DNA of 22,575 nucleotides from Gammaproteobacteria bacterium (GTDB taxonomy: Bacteria; Pseudomonadota; Gammaproteobacteria; Eutrophobiales; Eutrophobiaceae). The notes beneath the pieces are model-generated. The model was not told the origin of the DNA, ran no database searches, and saw only the letters and a program-made list of their open reading frames with translations. The DNA lies in the NCBI GenBank assembly GCA_018676275.1, contig JABHFC010000276.1, positions 1-22,575 on the forward strand. The letters are read 5' to 3'. Both the position numbers and the translations under genes were made by a program. This document shows positions 1 through 7,845 of this stretch, in pieces. Position 1 is the stretch's first letter. Every line of letters begins with the position of its first letter.

Positions 1-1421
1 CTCAATAAACCACCACTCACACCAAATGCCGTACAACCATCCAGACCGTCAAATCCAGGCCCAAACCCGGTTATTACTGGCAATGCCACTCCAGTGGCCG
101 GATTGGGGCCAGAATCGCAAAAACCGGTAATATCAAAATCTTTTTTATCTTCTGTATATCTAACACCGGCAGTTACCGATAATGCGTCGGTCAGCTCATA
201 ATCGACTTGTCCAAATAGCGCCCATGATTTCGTATCCTGCTTAAAATTACTGCCCGGTAGTGCGGTAATATTGGCAAAAGCGACGAAATCCGGAAAAAAG
301 AAGGCGCTTAAATAATCACCAGAGAGATCCAGGTAATATGCACCTGCTACCCAGTTTGTTCGATCTGTTGAACCGTTTAAACGTATTTCCTGACCAAAGG
401 TCTGGGCATCCTGATCGGAGAAGAACTCACCTTGACGAAAAGGACTTCCGTCAGAATCCTCAAAATAAAACTTCTTGTTGTCCTGGTAATTGGTTATCGA
501 AGTCAAGGTGAGATCATCGTTGATCTCATAAGTAAGAGTGCCAGTCACACCATAACTTTCTTTGTCCAGACTACCACCCGGAGAAACCGAAGCTTTATGT
601 GGATCGGAGTTGGGCACGAAACCGTTGTAATCGGCAGTATCTCCACCAAAAAACGTAGGTGTGTAAGTGCCGCCATTGATATCATCAACCGTACTGTACG
701 TAAAAGAAATATGACCTGAGAGCCGATCACTGAAATCGGTTTGTAATTGAGCTCTAATGCTCATGTCATCCTGTTCGCGCAAGTCCGGTCCAATATCATT
801 TTCAATAAAACCATCTGCACTGTGTTTCAAAAATGAAAGGCGTCCCTGTGTAGAGTTTCCTAATGGTCCGCTAACGGCACCTTCGAATCGGATACTGTCA
901 TATTCGGCAAACTCAATATCCCCATATGCTTCAAACTCTTCCGTCGGCTTACGGTTAAGTATATGCACCAGACCGCCCGTGGCATTTCTACCAAACAAAG
1001 TACCCTGTGGCCCCTTTAGTGTTTCAATTCTCTCCATATCAAATAATTGAACAGCCGCCGCGCCAGTGTTAGCGATATAGGCACCGTCCACATACACCAC
1101 CGTAGGCGCCTCATGTTGGTCACCAAAATCAGCCTGACCGAGACCTCGTACTACAAAAAATGAAACAGAGGAGTCGCCGTTAAACGAAGTAGCAGTCAGA
1201 CCGGGGGTTTGTGCCGCAACATCTTCTGTTGACTCCCACCCAAGGGCATCTGTTTGATCTCCGGAAAATGCAGTGACCGCTATACCCACATCCTGAAGAT
1301 TTTGTTCACGTTTCTGTGCTGTAACAACTACCTCTTCCAAAACGCCCGCCGCATTTACGGAATGACATAGCACGCAAGATAAAATCACTCCAATTAATCG
1401 TTTAAAATTCAGGTTAATCAT
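1..1421 (-). CDS. TonB-dependent outer-membrane receptor, 5' part (cut by left edge)
   Basis: The frame is open from an ATG at 1421-1419 to the left edge, about 473 residues, so roughly the last third or more of the barrel is missing. It starts with a signal peptide (MINLNFKRLIGVILSCVLC, cleaved near VNA-AGV). A TonB-box-like LEEVVVTAQKREQ and a plug domain follow, with the motifs RGLGQ, YVDGAYI and ETLKGPQGTLFGRNATGG. The rest is alternating beta-barrel sequence. Family knowledge: energy-dependent import across the outer membrane. The ligand is not readable; the pathway substrate or PQQ are both possible. A good ribosome site (GGAGGGG) precedes the ATG. The promoter holds the same inverted-repeat operator found at the dehydrogenase genes, so it is probably in the same regulon. 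The family call is firm; the ligand is unknown. Confidence 0.93.
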   Translation of the reverse strand, partial: MINLNFKRLIGVILSCVLCHSVNAAGVLEEVVVTAQKREQNLQDVGIAVTAFSGDQTDALGWESTEDVAAQTPGLTATSFNGDSSVSFFVVRGLGQADFGDQHEAPTVVYVDGAYIANTGAAAVQLFDMERIETLKGPQGTLFGRNATGGLVHILNRKPTEEFEAYGDIEFAEYDSIRFEGAVSGPLGNSTQGRLSFLKHSADGFIENDIGPDLREQDDMSIRAQLQTDFSDRLSGHISFTYSTVDDINGGTYTPTFFGGDTADYNGFVPNSDPHKASVSPGGSLDKESYGVTGTLTYEINDDLTLTSITNYQDNKKFYFEDSDGSPFRQGEFFSDQDAQTFGQEIRLNGSTDRTNWVAGAYYLDLSGDYLSAFFFPDFVAFANITALPGSNFKQDTKSWALFGQVDYELTDALSVTAGVRYTEDKKDFDITGFCDSGPNPATGVALPVITGFGPGFDGLDGCTAFGVSGGLL

Positions 1422-1464
1422 ATACACCCCTCCACTAATGTTGAAATTGTTTAGCATTATTTAA

Positions 1465-1493
1465 ATTATCCGTCGTATGACGGTACTTTGCAA
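1465..1493 (-). promoter_or_regulatory. Candidate promoter of the TonB receptor gene
   Basis: Read on the minus strand, TTGCAA (1493-1488) and GATAAT (1470-1465) are separated by 17 bp, a good sigma70 spacing. The operator-like inverted repeat at 1470-1483 fills the spacer and overlaps the first base of the -10 box. Bound protein there would be expected to block RNA polymerase. The expected transcript start is about 40 bases upstream of the ATG at 1421. Seen by eye only. Confidence 0.55.
1470..1483. promoter_or_regulatory. Operator-like inverted repeat, copy 1
   Basis: CCGTC-GTAT-GACGG: perfect 5-bp arms with a 4-bp spacer. One of six copies in the window, all with the same spacer length. 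It lies 48 bp upstream of the TonB receptor start, inside the candidate promoter. It is probably bound by the TetR-family protein encoded at 19322; that link is inferred from distribution and symmetry. Confidence 0.75.
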
Positions 1494-1664
1494 CAACAAG
1501 TTTCATTTATAGAACTAATAATTCCTCTTATGAATTATTAATATTCAACTGTTGTTTTTTTATAACAAAAAATAATAATAATATATAGTAATATCAATTA
1601 GTTAAAGAATGTTAAAAATATTTTTTATGAAATTGTAAGATAAATAATCTTTTCTCATTTAATT

Positions 1665-1678
1665 ACGTCGTATGACGG
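1665..1678. promoter_or_regulatory. Operator-like inverted repeat, copy 2, next to a plus-strand TATAAT
   Basis: ACGTC-GTAT-GACGG has one arm mismatch relative to the consensus. It lies 195 bp from copy 1 and about 240 bp upstream of the receptor ATG, too far to sit in that promoter. A perfect TATAAT (1683-1688) follows on the plus strand, but only weak -35 candidates (TTAATT at 1659-1664) were seen. Any such promoter would fire into the 3' end of the thiolase gene, antisense to the operon. It may be a relic of a lost divergent gene, an antisense promoter, or an auxiliary site for looping with copy 1. The remainder of the 1422-1750 gap is AT-rich with no gene seen. Confidence 0.6.
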
Positions 1679-1750
1679 CATATATAATACATAATTTGTT
1701 TTACCAATAAACAAAGCAGTTATTTGGAAATAGACTTCACCTGTTCAAAA

Positions 1751-3016
1751 CTAATGTAATCGACGCAGAACTGAAACACAGTTTGTGACACCTGAACCCC
1801 CAATATTTACAGTCATTGCAAGTTCAGGATTGCCTTTAGCCTCTACGCCGATGGGCGAACCGATCAACTGTTTATACGCTAGGGCATGCATAGAGGCACC
1901 AGTCGCTCCAACAGGATGCCCCTTTGCTTTAAGGCCGCCTGATAGATTTATCGGACAGCCCCCATCAGGATCATATTTACTTTCCATAAAGTCGTAACCT
2001 GCCTGGCCTGGTTTTGACAATCCCATAGCCTCGATACAAAGCATTTCATTTATAGTGAAACAATCGTGTACCTCAGCAAAATTCAAATCCTCAATTTCTA
2101 TTCCTGCTTCAGAACATGCTTGATTAACAGCATATTTTGCGCCTCCCAGTTCAGCCAAATTCTTCCTGCGTTCTTTAATCATCATTCGTTCGGTAGCGTG
2201 GCCTATACCCGCTAACTCAACAACGTGTTTGAATTCAGTTTTAGCCCCCTCCGTCGGCGTTAAAACTACGGCAGCTGCTCCATCAGTAATCAAAGAACAA
2301 TCATGTAACCTGAGTGGCGGAGCAACGAGTGGGTTTCCACCTTTGCCTAATTCAGGCAAATTCAGGATCGCTTCTGCTGTCAGCAACTGGTTTTTATCGG
2401 GAAGACTGCCAGGCCCAAAATGCGCCAGCGGATTTTGAATCCCATTACGATAATTCAAGGCAGTAATATGGGCCAACATATTTCTTAGCTGCTCATTGTC
2501 GATGTGATATTTTGCCTGATAGGCCTGAGCCAACTCAGCGAACAAACCAGGAAAGGTCATACCCTTGGCACCCTCATCAGGCCAATAGGAACAACAGGCT
2601 AACGCATGGGTCACCTCAGCAGTGTTGAGTAAACTCATTTTTTCCGCACCAATGGCCAGGACATGCTTAAACCTGCCACTGGCTACCGCATAGGCTGCGT
2701 TATAAATAGCTAATGATGAAGTTGCGCAGGCTCCTTCTACACGAGTGGTTGGTTTGTAAAGTAGACCTTGTGGATCTATTTCCAATGATAATGGAGCAAC
2801 ATGTTCCTGGTTCAAAAAAAGAGAAGGGGAGCATGAGCCCACCCAGATGGCTTCGATATCTGCTGGTTCAAGACCTGCGTCGCTAATTGCACCTGCACCC
2901 GCCTCTACCAACAATTCATAAAAGGAATTCAGGTCTTCCTGCTCTCCGGATTCCTTGTCACGCTTAACGAAAGAACCGAATCGAGTATTGTATGCACCTA
3001 CTATACTAACCTTCAC
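1751..3016 (-). CDS. Thiolase of the SCP2/acetyl-CoA acetyltransferase type
   Basis: 421 residues. Thiolase landmarks are in order: VEGACATSS with the nucleophilic Cys97, HDCFTINEMLCIEAMGL with His317, the NLSGGLKAKGHPVGATG block with His367, and GGSGVTNC near the C-terminus. This pattern matches the SCP2-type branch rather than classical FadA/PhaA. The likely reaction is CoA-dependent cleavage of a beta-ketoacyl-CoA to acetyl-CoA and a shortened acyl-CoA. As the last gene of the carboxylase operon, behind a CoA ligase, it fits the cleavage step after carboxylation and activation of a ketone. The start is GTG (3016-3014), supported by AAGGA about 6 bases upstream; a nearby ATG is out of frame and soon stops. 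An acyltransferase role in the biosynthetic direction cannot be excluded. Confidence 0.9.
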   Translation of the reverse strand: MKVSIVGAYNTRFGSFVKRDKESGEQEDLNSFYELLVEAGAGAISDAGLEPADIEAIWVGSCSPSLFLNQEHVAPLSLEIDPQGLLYKPTTRVEGACATSSLAIYNAAYAVASGRFKHVLAIGAEKMSLLNTAEVTHALACCSYWPDEGAKGMTFPGLFAELAQAYQAKYHIDNEQLRNMLAHITALNYRNGIQNPLAHFGPGSLPDKNQLLTAEAILNLPELGKGGNPLVAPPLRLHDCSLITDGAAAVVLTPTEGAKTEFKHVVELAGIGHATERMMIKERRKNLAELGGAKYAVNQACSEAGIEIEDLNFAEVHDCFTINEMLCIEAMGLSKPGQAGYDFMESKYDPDGGCPINLSGGLKAKGHPVGATGASMHALAYKQLIGSPIGVEAKGNPELAMTVNIGGSGVTNCVSVLRRLH

Positions 3017-3078
3017 CAGGCATCCTTATCGTTTAAATAAGCGACTATTGAAATATGTAATATGACCACTATCAGCGA

Positions 3079-4653
3079 TTATATTTTTCGCCTGGCCTTG
3101 TCCCAAAATATATTTCGAATTTCCTTTTTCAAAACTTTACCCACTGGACTACGAGGTAACTCATCCCAAAATAATATTTGTTTCGGCGCCTTCACACTAC
3201 CAAACTTGTCTTTGCAAAAGCTTATTATCTCCTGTTCATCGTGTTTTTCATTTTTATTCTTTAGCTCTACGACAGCGGTTACTTTCTCTCCCCACTTGTC
3301 ATCAGGAACACCGATTACTGCGCAATCCTTAATAGCAGAATGCCCCCAGAGTAATTGTTCGATTTCACCAGGATAAATATTAAAGCCACCTGAGATAATC
3401 ATGTCGTGTTTGCGATCGACGATCGACAGGTAATTCTCGTCATCCAAGACACCAATGTCCCCGGTTCGTTGCCAGCCATTTACACGAATCGCGTCTGTTG
3501 CTTCCGGGTTCTTGTAATAACAACGCATCAAAAGATCACCCTTAACAGCAATTTCACCTTCTTTACCTGCAGGAAGGACATTGCCTTCATCATCGAGGAC
3601 TGCCAGCTTAACTTGAGGTGGGGCTGTTCCACAGGAACGCAACCTTGAAAAGTTGCCACTCTCCAGGGCATCGACATGATCTTGTACGGACATCACAGTA
3701 CAAAGCATCGGTGCTTCAACCTGTCCGTAAGTCTGTATCATCACTGGACCAAAAATAGCCATCGCCTCTTTAAGTTTTTCCGCCGACATTGGTGCTGCCG
3801 CATACCAGAAATAACGCAAGCTGGAATAATCGTGATCTCGTACACCTTCATAAGCCAGCAACATATAAATTGCAGTCGGCGGCAAAAACAGGTGAGTAAT
3901 TCGATGCGATTCGATGGCTGAGAGTAATTTATCTGGGACCATACCGTTCATAACAAGGATAGAGGCCCCCTGTAGCATGGTTGCAAAAGATGAAACGCCG
4001 GCCGCATGAGTCATCGGCGCACAAACCAGGTAGCATGCGGGAATATCAGTCTTCGGCATCTGCTCAATTTGAATGGTAGCCATGGTTTGCCAGGTGAGGC
4101 CTGCCCACTCGCCTAACTTGGAATCACCAGTGGTTCCGCCGGTAGCTAATAAGGATACCAACGGTTGTTCATCCCCTGACTGCCCCTCATCATCTTCATT
4201 AACTGCAAAATCATTTTGGACTCTGGCTAATGATTGAATATCAAGACCACCAACTTGGTGAGCGTTAAAATTTATCCGTTTTACATCAGGAAAGTGCTGT
4301 TCCAGTTCTGGAACAGACGCCAAAATACTGTCATCCACAAATAGCATTGCAGTATTTGATTTTTTAAGCAGTTTTAAATTTGCCTCGAGGGTATTCCTGG
4401 CATTCAGTGGTAACCAAACAGCTCCCACTCGTGAAATAGCAAAGATACAACAATAAGCTGCGACAGAATTAGGGGCATAGGTTGCAACAACGTCTTTCGG
4501 CTTGACACCTTTACCTGTTAAAAGCTCAGCAAGGGCCAGAGAAACATTCACCATATCCTGGTAACTCAAGGACAAATCATTATCCAGATCAATAAACCTG
4601 GCTTCATCATTGGTGAGAGCCGGACTCTGATCCAGGAAATCAACGAGTTTCAT
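3079..4653 (-). CDS. AMP-forming acyl-CoA synthetase (CoA ligase)
   Basis: 524 residues of the ANL adenylating superfamily. Visible motifs are the phosphate loop TGGTTGDSK (171-179), YGQVEAP (309-315, the YGxTE equivalent), RTGD (396-399), the hinge region DRKHDMIISGG (413-423), and PRSPVGK with the predicted catalytic Lys506. Family reaction: acid + ATP + CoA to acyl-CoA + AMP + PPi, in the cytoplasm. Between the carboxylase genes and the thiolase, the natural substrate would be the beta-keto acid made by the carboxylase, comparable to benzoylacetate-CoA ligase in acetophenone degradation. That substrate is inferred from context only. GGAG about 10 bases upstream supports the ATG. The gap to the thiolase is 62 bp, with no obvious terminator or operator, so the two are probably co-transcribed. 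Confidence 0.9.
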   Translation of the reverse strand: MKLVDFLDQSPALTNDEARFIDLDNDLSLSYQDMVNVSLALAELLTGKGVKPKDVVATYAPNSVAAYCCIFAISRVGAVWLPLNARNTLEANLKLLKKSNTAMLFVDDSILASVPELEQHFPDVKRINFNAHQVGGLDIQSLARVQNDFAVNEDDEGQSGDEQPLVSLLATGGTTGDSKLGEWAGLTWQTMATIQIEQMPKTDIPACYLVCAPMTHAAGVSSFATMLQGASILVMNGMVPDKLLSAIESHRITHLFLPPTAIYMLLAYEGVRDHDYSSLRYFWYAAAPMSAEKLKEAMAIFGPVMIQTYGQVEAPMLCTVMSVQDHVDALESGNFSRLRSCGTAPPQVKLAVLDDEGNVLPAGKEGEIAVKGDLLMRCYYKNPEATDAIRVNGWQRTGDIGVLDDENYLSIVDRKHDMIISGGFNIYPGEIEQLLWGHSAIKDCAVIGVPDDKWGEKVTAVVELKNKNEKHDEQEIISFCKDKFGSVKAPKQILFWDELPRSPVGKVLKKEIRNIFWDKARRKI

Positions 4654-4684
4654 TACATATACTCCGGTAGGTCTTACCCTGGAA

Positions 4685-5548
4685 TCATTTCCTGAGACTT
4701 GAAAGCGTATCCAGAACCAATTCTGGTTGTGTGCCTGCTGGAATGGTTAAATAATAAAAGCCTTCTTCATGTTTTGGTATGGAATTTACATTGCCTTCAT
4801 CCCAAAGCAACTGACTAATATCCATACCTCTAGCGCTCGCAGTCACAGCACACCGGCTCGGCACAATAGAAAAATCAATATCGTTTGGTACATCAAAACC
4901 ATCATCGATGAACGGTAAATGTATACCAACCGACCATCGATAATGCTTTGCCACATTGAACACCGGTTGGTACCAGGAAAGTTCTTCTGCATTCGTTGGT
5001 ATCAAGTCTGAGTCTTCCATCAACAATACTCCTGACAGATCCGTATCACTGTAGTACCTCAGATAATCTGCAACATACATGGATGCCGTATCTATATGTG
5101 ATTCTTCCGGCGTAACATCGACTCCATTCGCAGACTTATGCGCCTTTGCAACGAGGGAACGCGGTGAAGGCATAACCAATATAATAGGCACGGAGCCACC
5201 ATAATTGCTGCTCATGGCAGTAATTACCTCGGCCAACAATTCCCTTGGAGCAAAGGCCTCGAGCATGGTTTTCAATGCAACAGTGATGCGTTTCTTGCCC
5301 GCCATTGATGGGATTGCGTCTTCATCTTCCTGCATCCATTGCTGGAAAAGATCCCACACATTCAGAACAACAACGTCCGCATTAACCAGGCCATGTGCCT
5401 GCCCATAGAAGGACATGTATGTCGCCGGTGTTGTCCAAGGGTTATCACCCTCTGCCAGTAGTAGTTTCCTGGCATAGGTATTGAAATCAATCCAGAACCG
5501 AGGGGAACCCTCTACGGATGACAGATGTTTAAGAATATCGACAGCCAT
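4685..5548 (-). CDS. Unrecognised 287-aa protein; candidate fifth (epsilon-type) carboxylase subunit
   Basis: I do not recognise a family from the sequence alone. It is an acidic, soluble protein of about 32 kDa with no signal peptide or membrane segment. Stretches such as VPIILVMPSPRSLV, LSGVLLMEDSD and WSVGIHLPFIDD look like buried beta strands of an alpha/beta fold, possibly a barrel. The gene starts 2 bp after the HyuB-type stop codon, so it is almost certainly translated with it. Acetophenone carboxylase has a fifth subunit of similar size (about 34 kDa as I recall), needed for activity but only loosely attached to the core. The size and operon position match that role. The match is by context, not by motif. 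Confidence 0.65.
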   Translation of the reverse strand: MAVDILKHLSSVEGSPRFWIDFNTYARKLLLAEGDNPWTTPATYMSFYGQAHGLVNADVVVLNVWDLFQQWMQEDEDAIPSMAGKKRITVALKTMLEAFAPRELLAEVITAMSSNYGGSVPIILVMPSPRSLVAKAHKSANGVDVTPEESHIDTASMYVADYLRYYSDTDLSGVLLMEDSDLIPTNAEELSWYQPVFNVAKHYRWSVGIHLPFIDDGFDVPNDIDFSIVPSRCAVTASARGMDISQLLWDEGNVNSIPKHEEGFYYLTIPAGTQPELVLDTLSSLRK

Positions 5549-5550
5549 TA

Positions 5551-7830
5551 TTACTTTCTGTTATCACGCGGCGGTATACCTGCTTCTTTTCGTACAGACT
5601 CTAGTTCGGCCTCCAGTTTTACGTTTTCAACATCTTTTGGATGAGCAAAATAAATAGGACCGGGGTTTTGAGGATCACGTTTATCATCATTGCTTCCCGC
5701 ATAGACTACGCTCATATCACTATTCCACGAACCATAGAACGGAATATCCTTTGGCGGTTCTGATTTCACATGCTTCTTAACAAACTCGGCATAAGGAAGC
5801 CCCTGTCTTTTACGTTGCTCTCTATAGTCAGCACGGAGTTTATCAGTTGCCTTTTCATCAATAATCAATGTTTCATCGTCGAATGCGACGTGGTATAGCT
5901 TCCTGGCCCAATCTGGTGTGATCAAATTCTCTTCTATATCTTTAATGACCAGGAAAGGGTCACGTTCCAATGGATCACCGTAACCACCGCCAGAGCCCTG
6001 AGAAATCATATATAACTCACCACGGTTTGAGATTGAAAAACCTAAGCCCATATGATGAGTTGTATATTTTGCATCCTCATAGGGTTGTTCGTTCATGGTT
6101 TCTTCTATTGAGTGCTTGAATTTTTCAGGCTCTTTTAGCATCACATCATAGACATCGACGTCTTCGACTTTGCATAATGGATAAGTACCACAGGCATAAC
6201 CACCAAACAGACCTTGTATCGATGGTGCTTTTGAACCAACACAAGTTGTCATAAAGCCCCACATGTCACTGTCCTTGGTGGCAACAATCTGGGTATAACC
6301 CATACCACCCCGGTATTTACCCGGTGCTTGTGTATTGCGTGTCATCTTCTTTGAAACTAATTGTAAAAAAGGAACATCTTCCTCATTCATTTCCTGCTCG
6401 CCAATATCAGCCATCGCTGCAAAGATTGGTGCAAGACTATGTTCACCATCCATGTCCATGCGTGCACCGCCTCCCATACCATTTAAGTCGGCACAAAGAT
6501 TACCTAACATTTCACCATGTTGGCTCACACCACCCCAAATAAAAGTGCTGATCATGTTATACCAGGGTGCAATCACACGCGTATATTTAACCGGTACGCT
6601 ATAAAGAAATTTTGCCACGGCTTGTTGGGCAACAGCGAATGAAAGAAAAATTGCCATCAAGCTCTGTGAGTTCGGAGCATCAACACTGGCATTAACCACC
6701 GAACAAGGGGGTGTAATAAATTCAATCGGTGCAAAACAGGCTTGCCCCCGAGGCATGTCTGGCCAGATATGATTTAAAAACACCTGGGAAACCATACCTT
6801 TCGCGCCGGGCAGTGCTGTATTAATTGCCCGATTTGAAATTTCGGGACTCGAACCGGTAAAATCAAAGATCAGACGATTGCCTTTTTTGGTCAGGGTACA
6901 ATTAACTTTGATTAACGCATTCTCGCGTAAAGTACCATCCATGGTGCCATAGGTTCGCACTGTCATATCAGGCCACTCGGTAATACGTCGACGCACTTCA
7001 GTCATGACGTTATCATTGGTACTACGTAAACAAGCAGTTATAGCACCGGGGCCATCTGTAGACAGTATTTCATTAATCCGTTTTTCAAGGCGCATACAAG
7101 CATAAAGTTTTACCTTCATATCCTCGTATTGCAATTTTGGCTCACGTACTGAGTTTTGCAAAAAGGTTAAAATATCTTTTTTTATCTCGTAATTCTCTAC
7201 TACCCTGAAAGGTGACATTTTCAGACCTTCGTCAAAAGGTGATTCTGCCATGGAGGGCATGCCACCTGGCTCTATCGCACCGTTTTCACCCTCATGAACA
7301 GTAGATGCCACCCAGCAAACCAATTTTCCTTCATGGAAAATTGGCATGATCATACTCTGATCTGTGTTATGGATATTACCGTAACGAGAGTCGTTATGAA
7401 TAAAACCATCGCCTTGTCGCACACCAACTGTAGGTTCATTTATCCAGTTTTTAATAATAAATTTTATTGGATGATGCACAAGCACAGAAAAAACCAGTAC
7501 GCCACCAGCACTGCCGATGGTTAAGTCACCGGAAGCAGAATAGATACCGGTGATAACATCACCCCATTTTGCACCAGGTGCCGCGCCCATTTGTTCGAGC
7601 ATTTCATAACTTTCGTCACAAGCGGATTGCATACGATCTCGAATCGAAGCCATCTGATGTGAGTCAGTGTATTTTTCCAGACATTCTACTTCGTGGTCTG
7701 TGATCGGCATGATGTCATGCGATTGCATAATTTCTGGATCAGGTCCGAGAAACAAGGTGGTTTCCTTCAGAAATTTTGCAATCAGTTCCTGATCTTCAAG
7801 AACTGCTTCAGCATTGACTTTATTATTCAT
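5551..7830 (-). CDS. HyuB-type (hydantoinase B/oxoprolinase) carboxylase subunit
   Basis: 759 residues. Family signatures include GDGFIHNDSRYGNIHNTDQ (the family's GDxFxxNDPYxGGTHxxD block), PIFHEGKLVCWVAS, and near the C-terminus SQGSGGGYGDPLERDPF followed by a segment like the family's end-of-domain pattern. These are shared by hydantoinase B, oxoprolinase, acetone carboxylase and acetophenone carboxylase subunits. Here the neighbours (two HyuA-type subunits, one small zinc-ribbon subunit and a ~32-kDa protein) favour the acetophenone-carboxylase-like class, where this subunit is thought to join the activated ketone enolate with CO2. The length is longer than a typical HyuB (about 500-600). 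It starts 15 bp after the upstream gene, with an AAAGGT ribosome site. The substrate is inferred; the family is firm. Confidence 0.88.
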   Translation of the reverse strand: MNNKVNAEAVLEDQELIAKFLKETTLFLGPDPEIMQSHDIMPITDHEVECLEKYTDSHQMASIRDRMQSACDESYEMLEQMGAAPGAKWGDVITGIYSASGDLTIGSAGGVLVFSVLVHHPIKFIIKNWINEPTVGVRQGDGFIHNDSRYGNIHNTDQSMIMPIFHEGKLVCWVASTVHEGENGAIEPGGMPSMAESPFDEGLKMSPFRVVENYEIKKDILTFLQNSVREPKLQYEDMKVKLYACMRLEKRINEILSTDGPGAITACLRSTNDNVMTEVRRRITEWPDMTVRTYGTMDGTLRENALIKVNCTLTKKGNRLIFDFTGSSPEISNRAINTALPGAKGMVSQVFLNHIWPDMPRGQACFAPIEFITPPCSVVNASVDAPNSQSLMAIFLSFAVAQQAVAKFLYSVPVKYTRVIAPWYNMISTFIWGGVSQHGEMLGNLCADLNGMGGGARMDMDGEHSLAPIFAAMADIGEQEMNEEDVPFLQLVSKKMTRNTQAPGKYRGGMGYTQIVATKDSDMWGFMTTCVGSKAPSIQGLFGGYACGTYPLCKVEDVDVYDVMLKEPEKFKHSIEETMNEQPYEDAKYTTHHMGLGFSISNRGELYMISQGSGGGYGDPLERDPFLVIKDIEENLITPDWARKLYHVAFDDETLIIDEKATDKLRADYREQRKRQGLPYAEFVKKHVKSEPPKDIPFYGSWNSDMSVVYAGSNDDKRDPQNPGPIYFAHPKDVENVKLEAELESVRKEAGIPPRDNRK

Positions 7831-7845
7831 AATGAGTTTACCTTT

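Noticed and set aside
432..1050. Plus-strand open frames of 95 and 97 codons
   Set aside because: They lie opposite the clearly coding TonB receptor frame, lack family features and are explained as shadow frames.
1550..1600. AT-rich run with repeated AAT triplets
   Set aside because: Low-complexity intergenic sequence in an AT-rich promoter region; no repeat unit array, origin boxes or gene could be supported.
1690..1750. Possible terminator after the thiolase gene
   Set aside because: Only an imperfect 6-7 bp AT-rich stem (CCAAATAA with TTATTGG) without a convincing GC stem or U-run was seen.
6324..6604. Plus-strand open frames of 72 and 89 codons inside the HyuB-type gene
   Set aside because: The minus-strand frame carries conserved family motifs across this region; the plus frames have no ribosome site or recognisable content.
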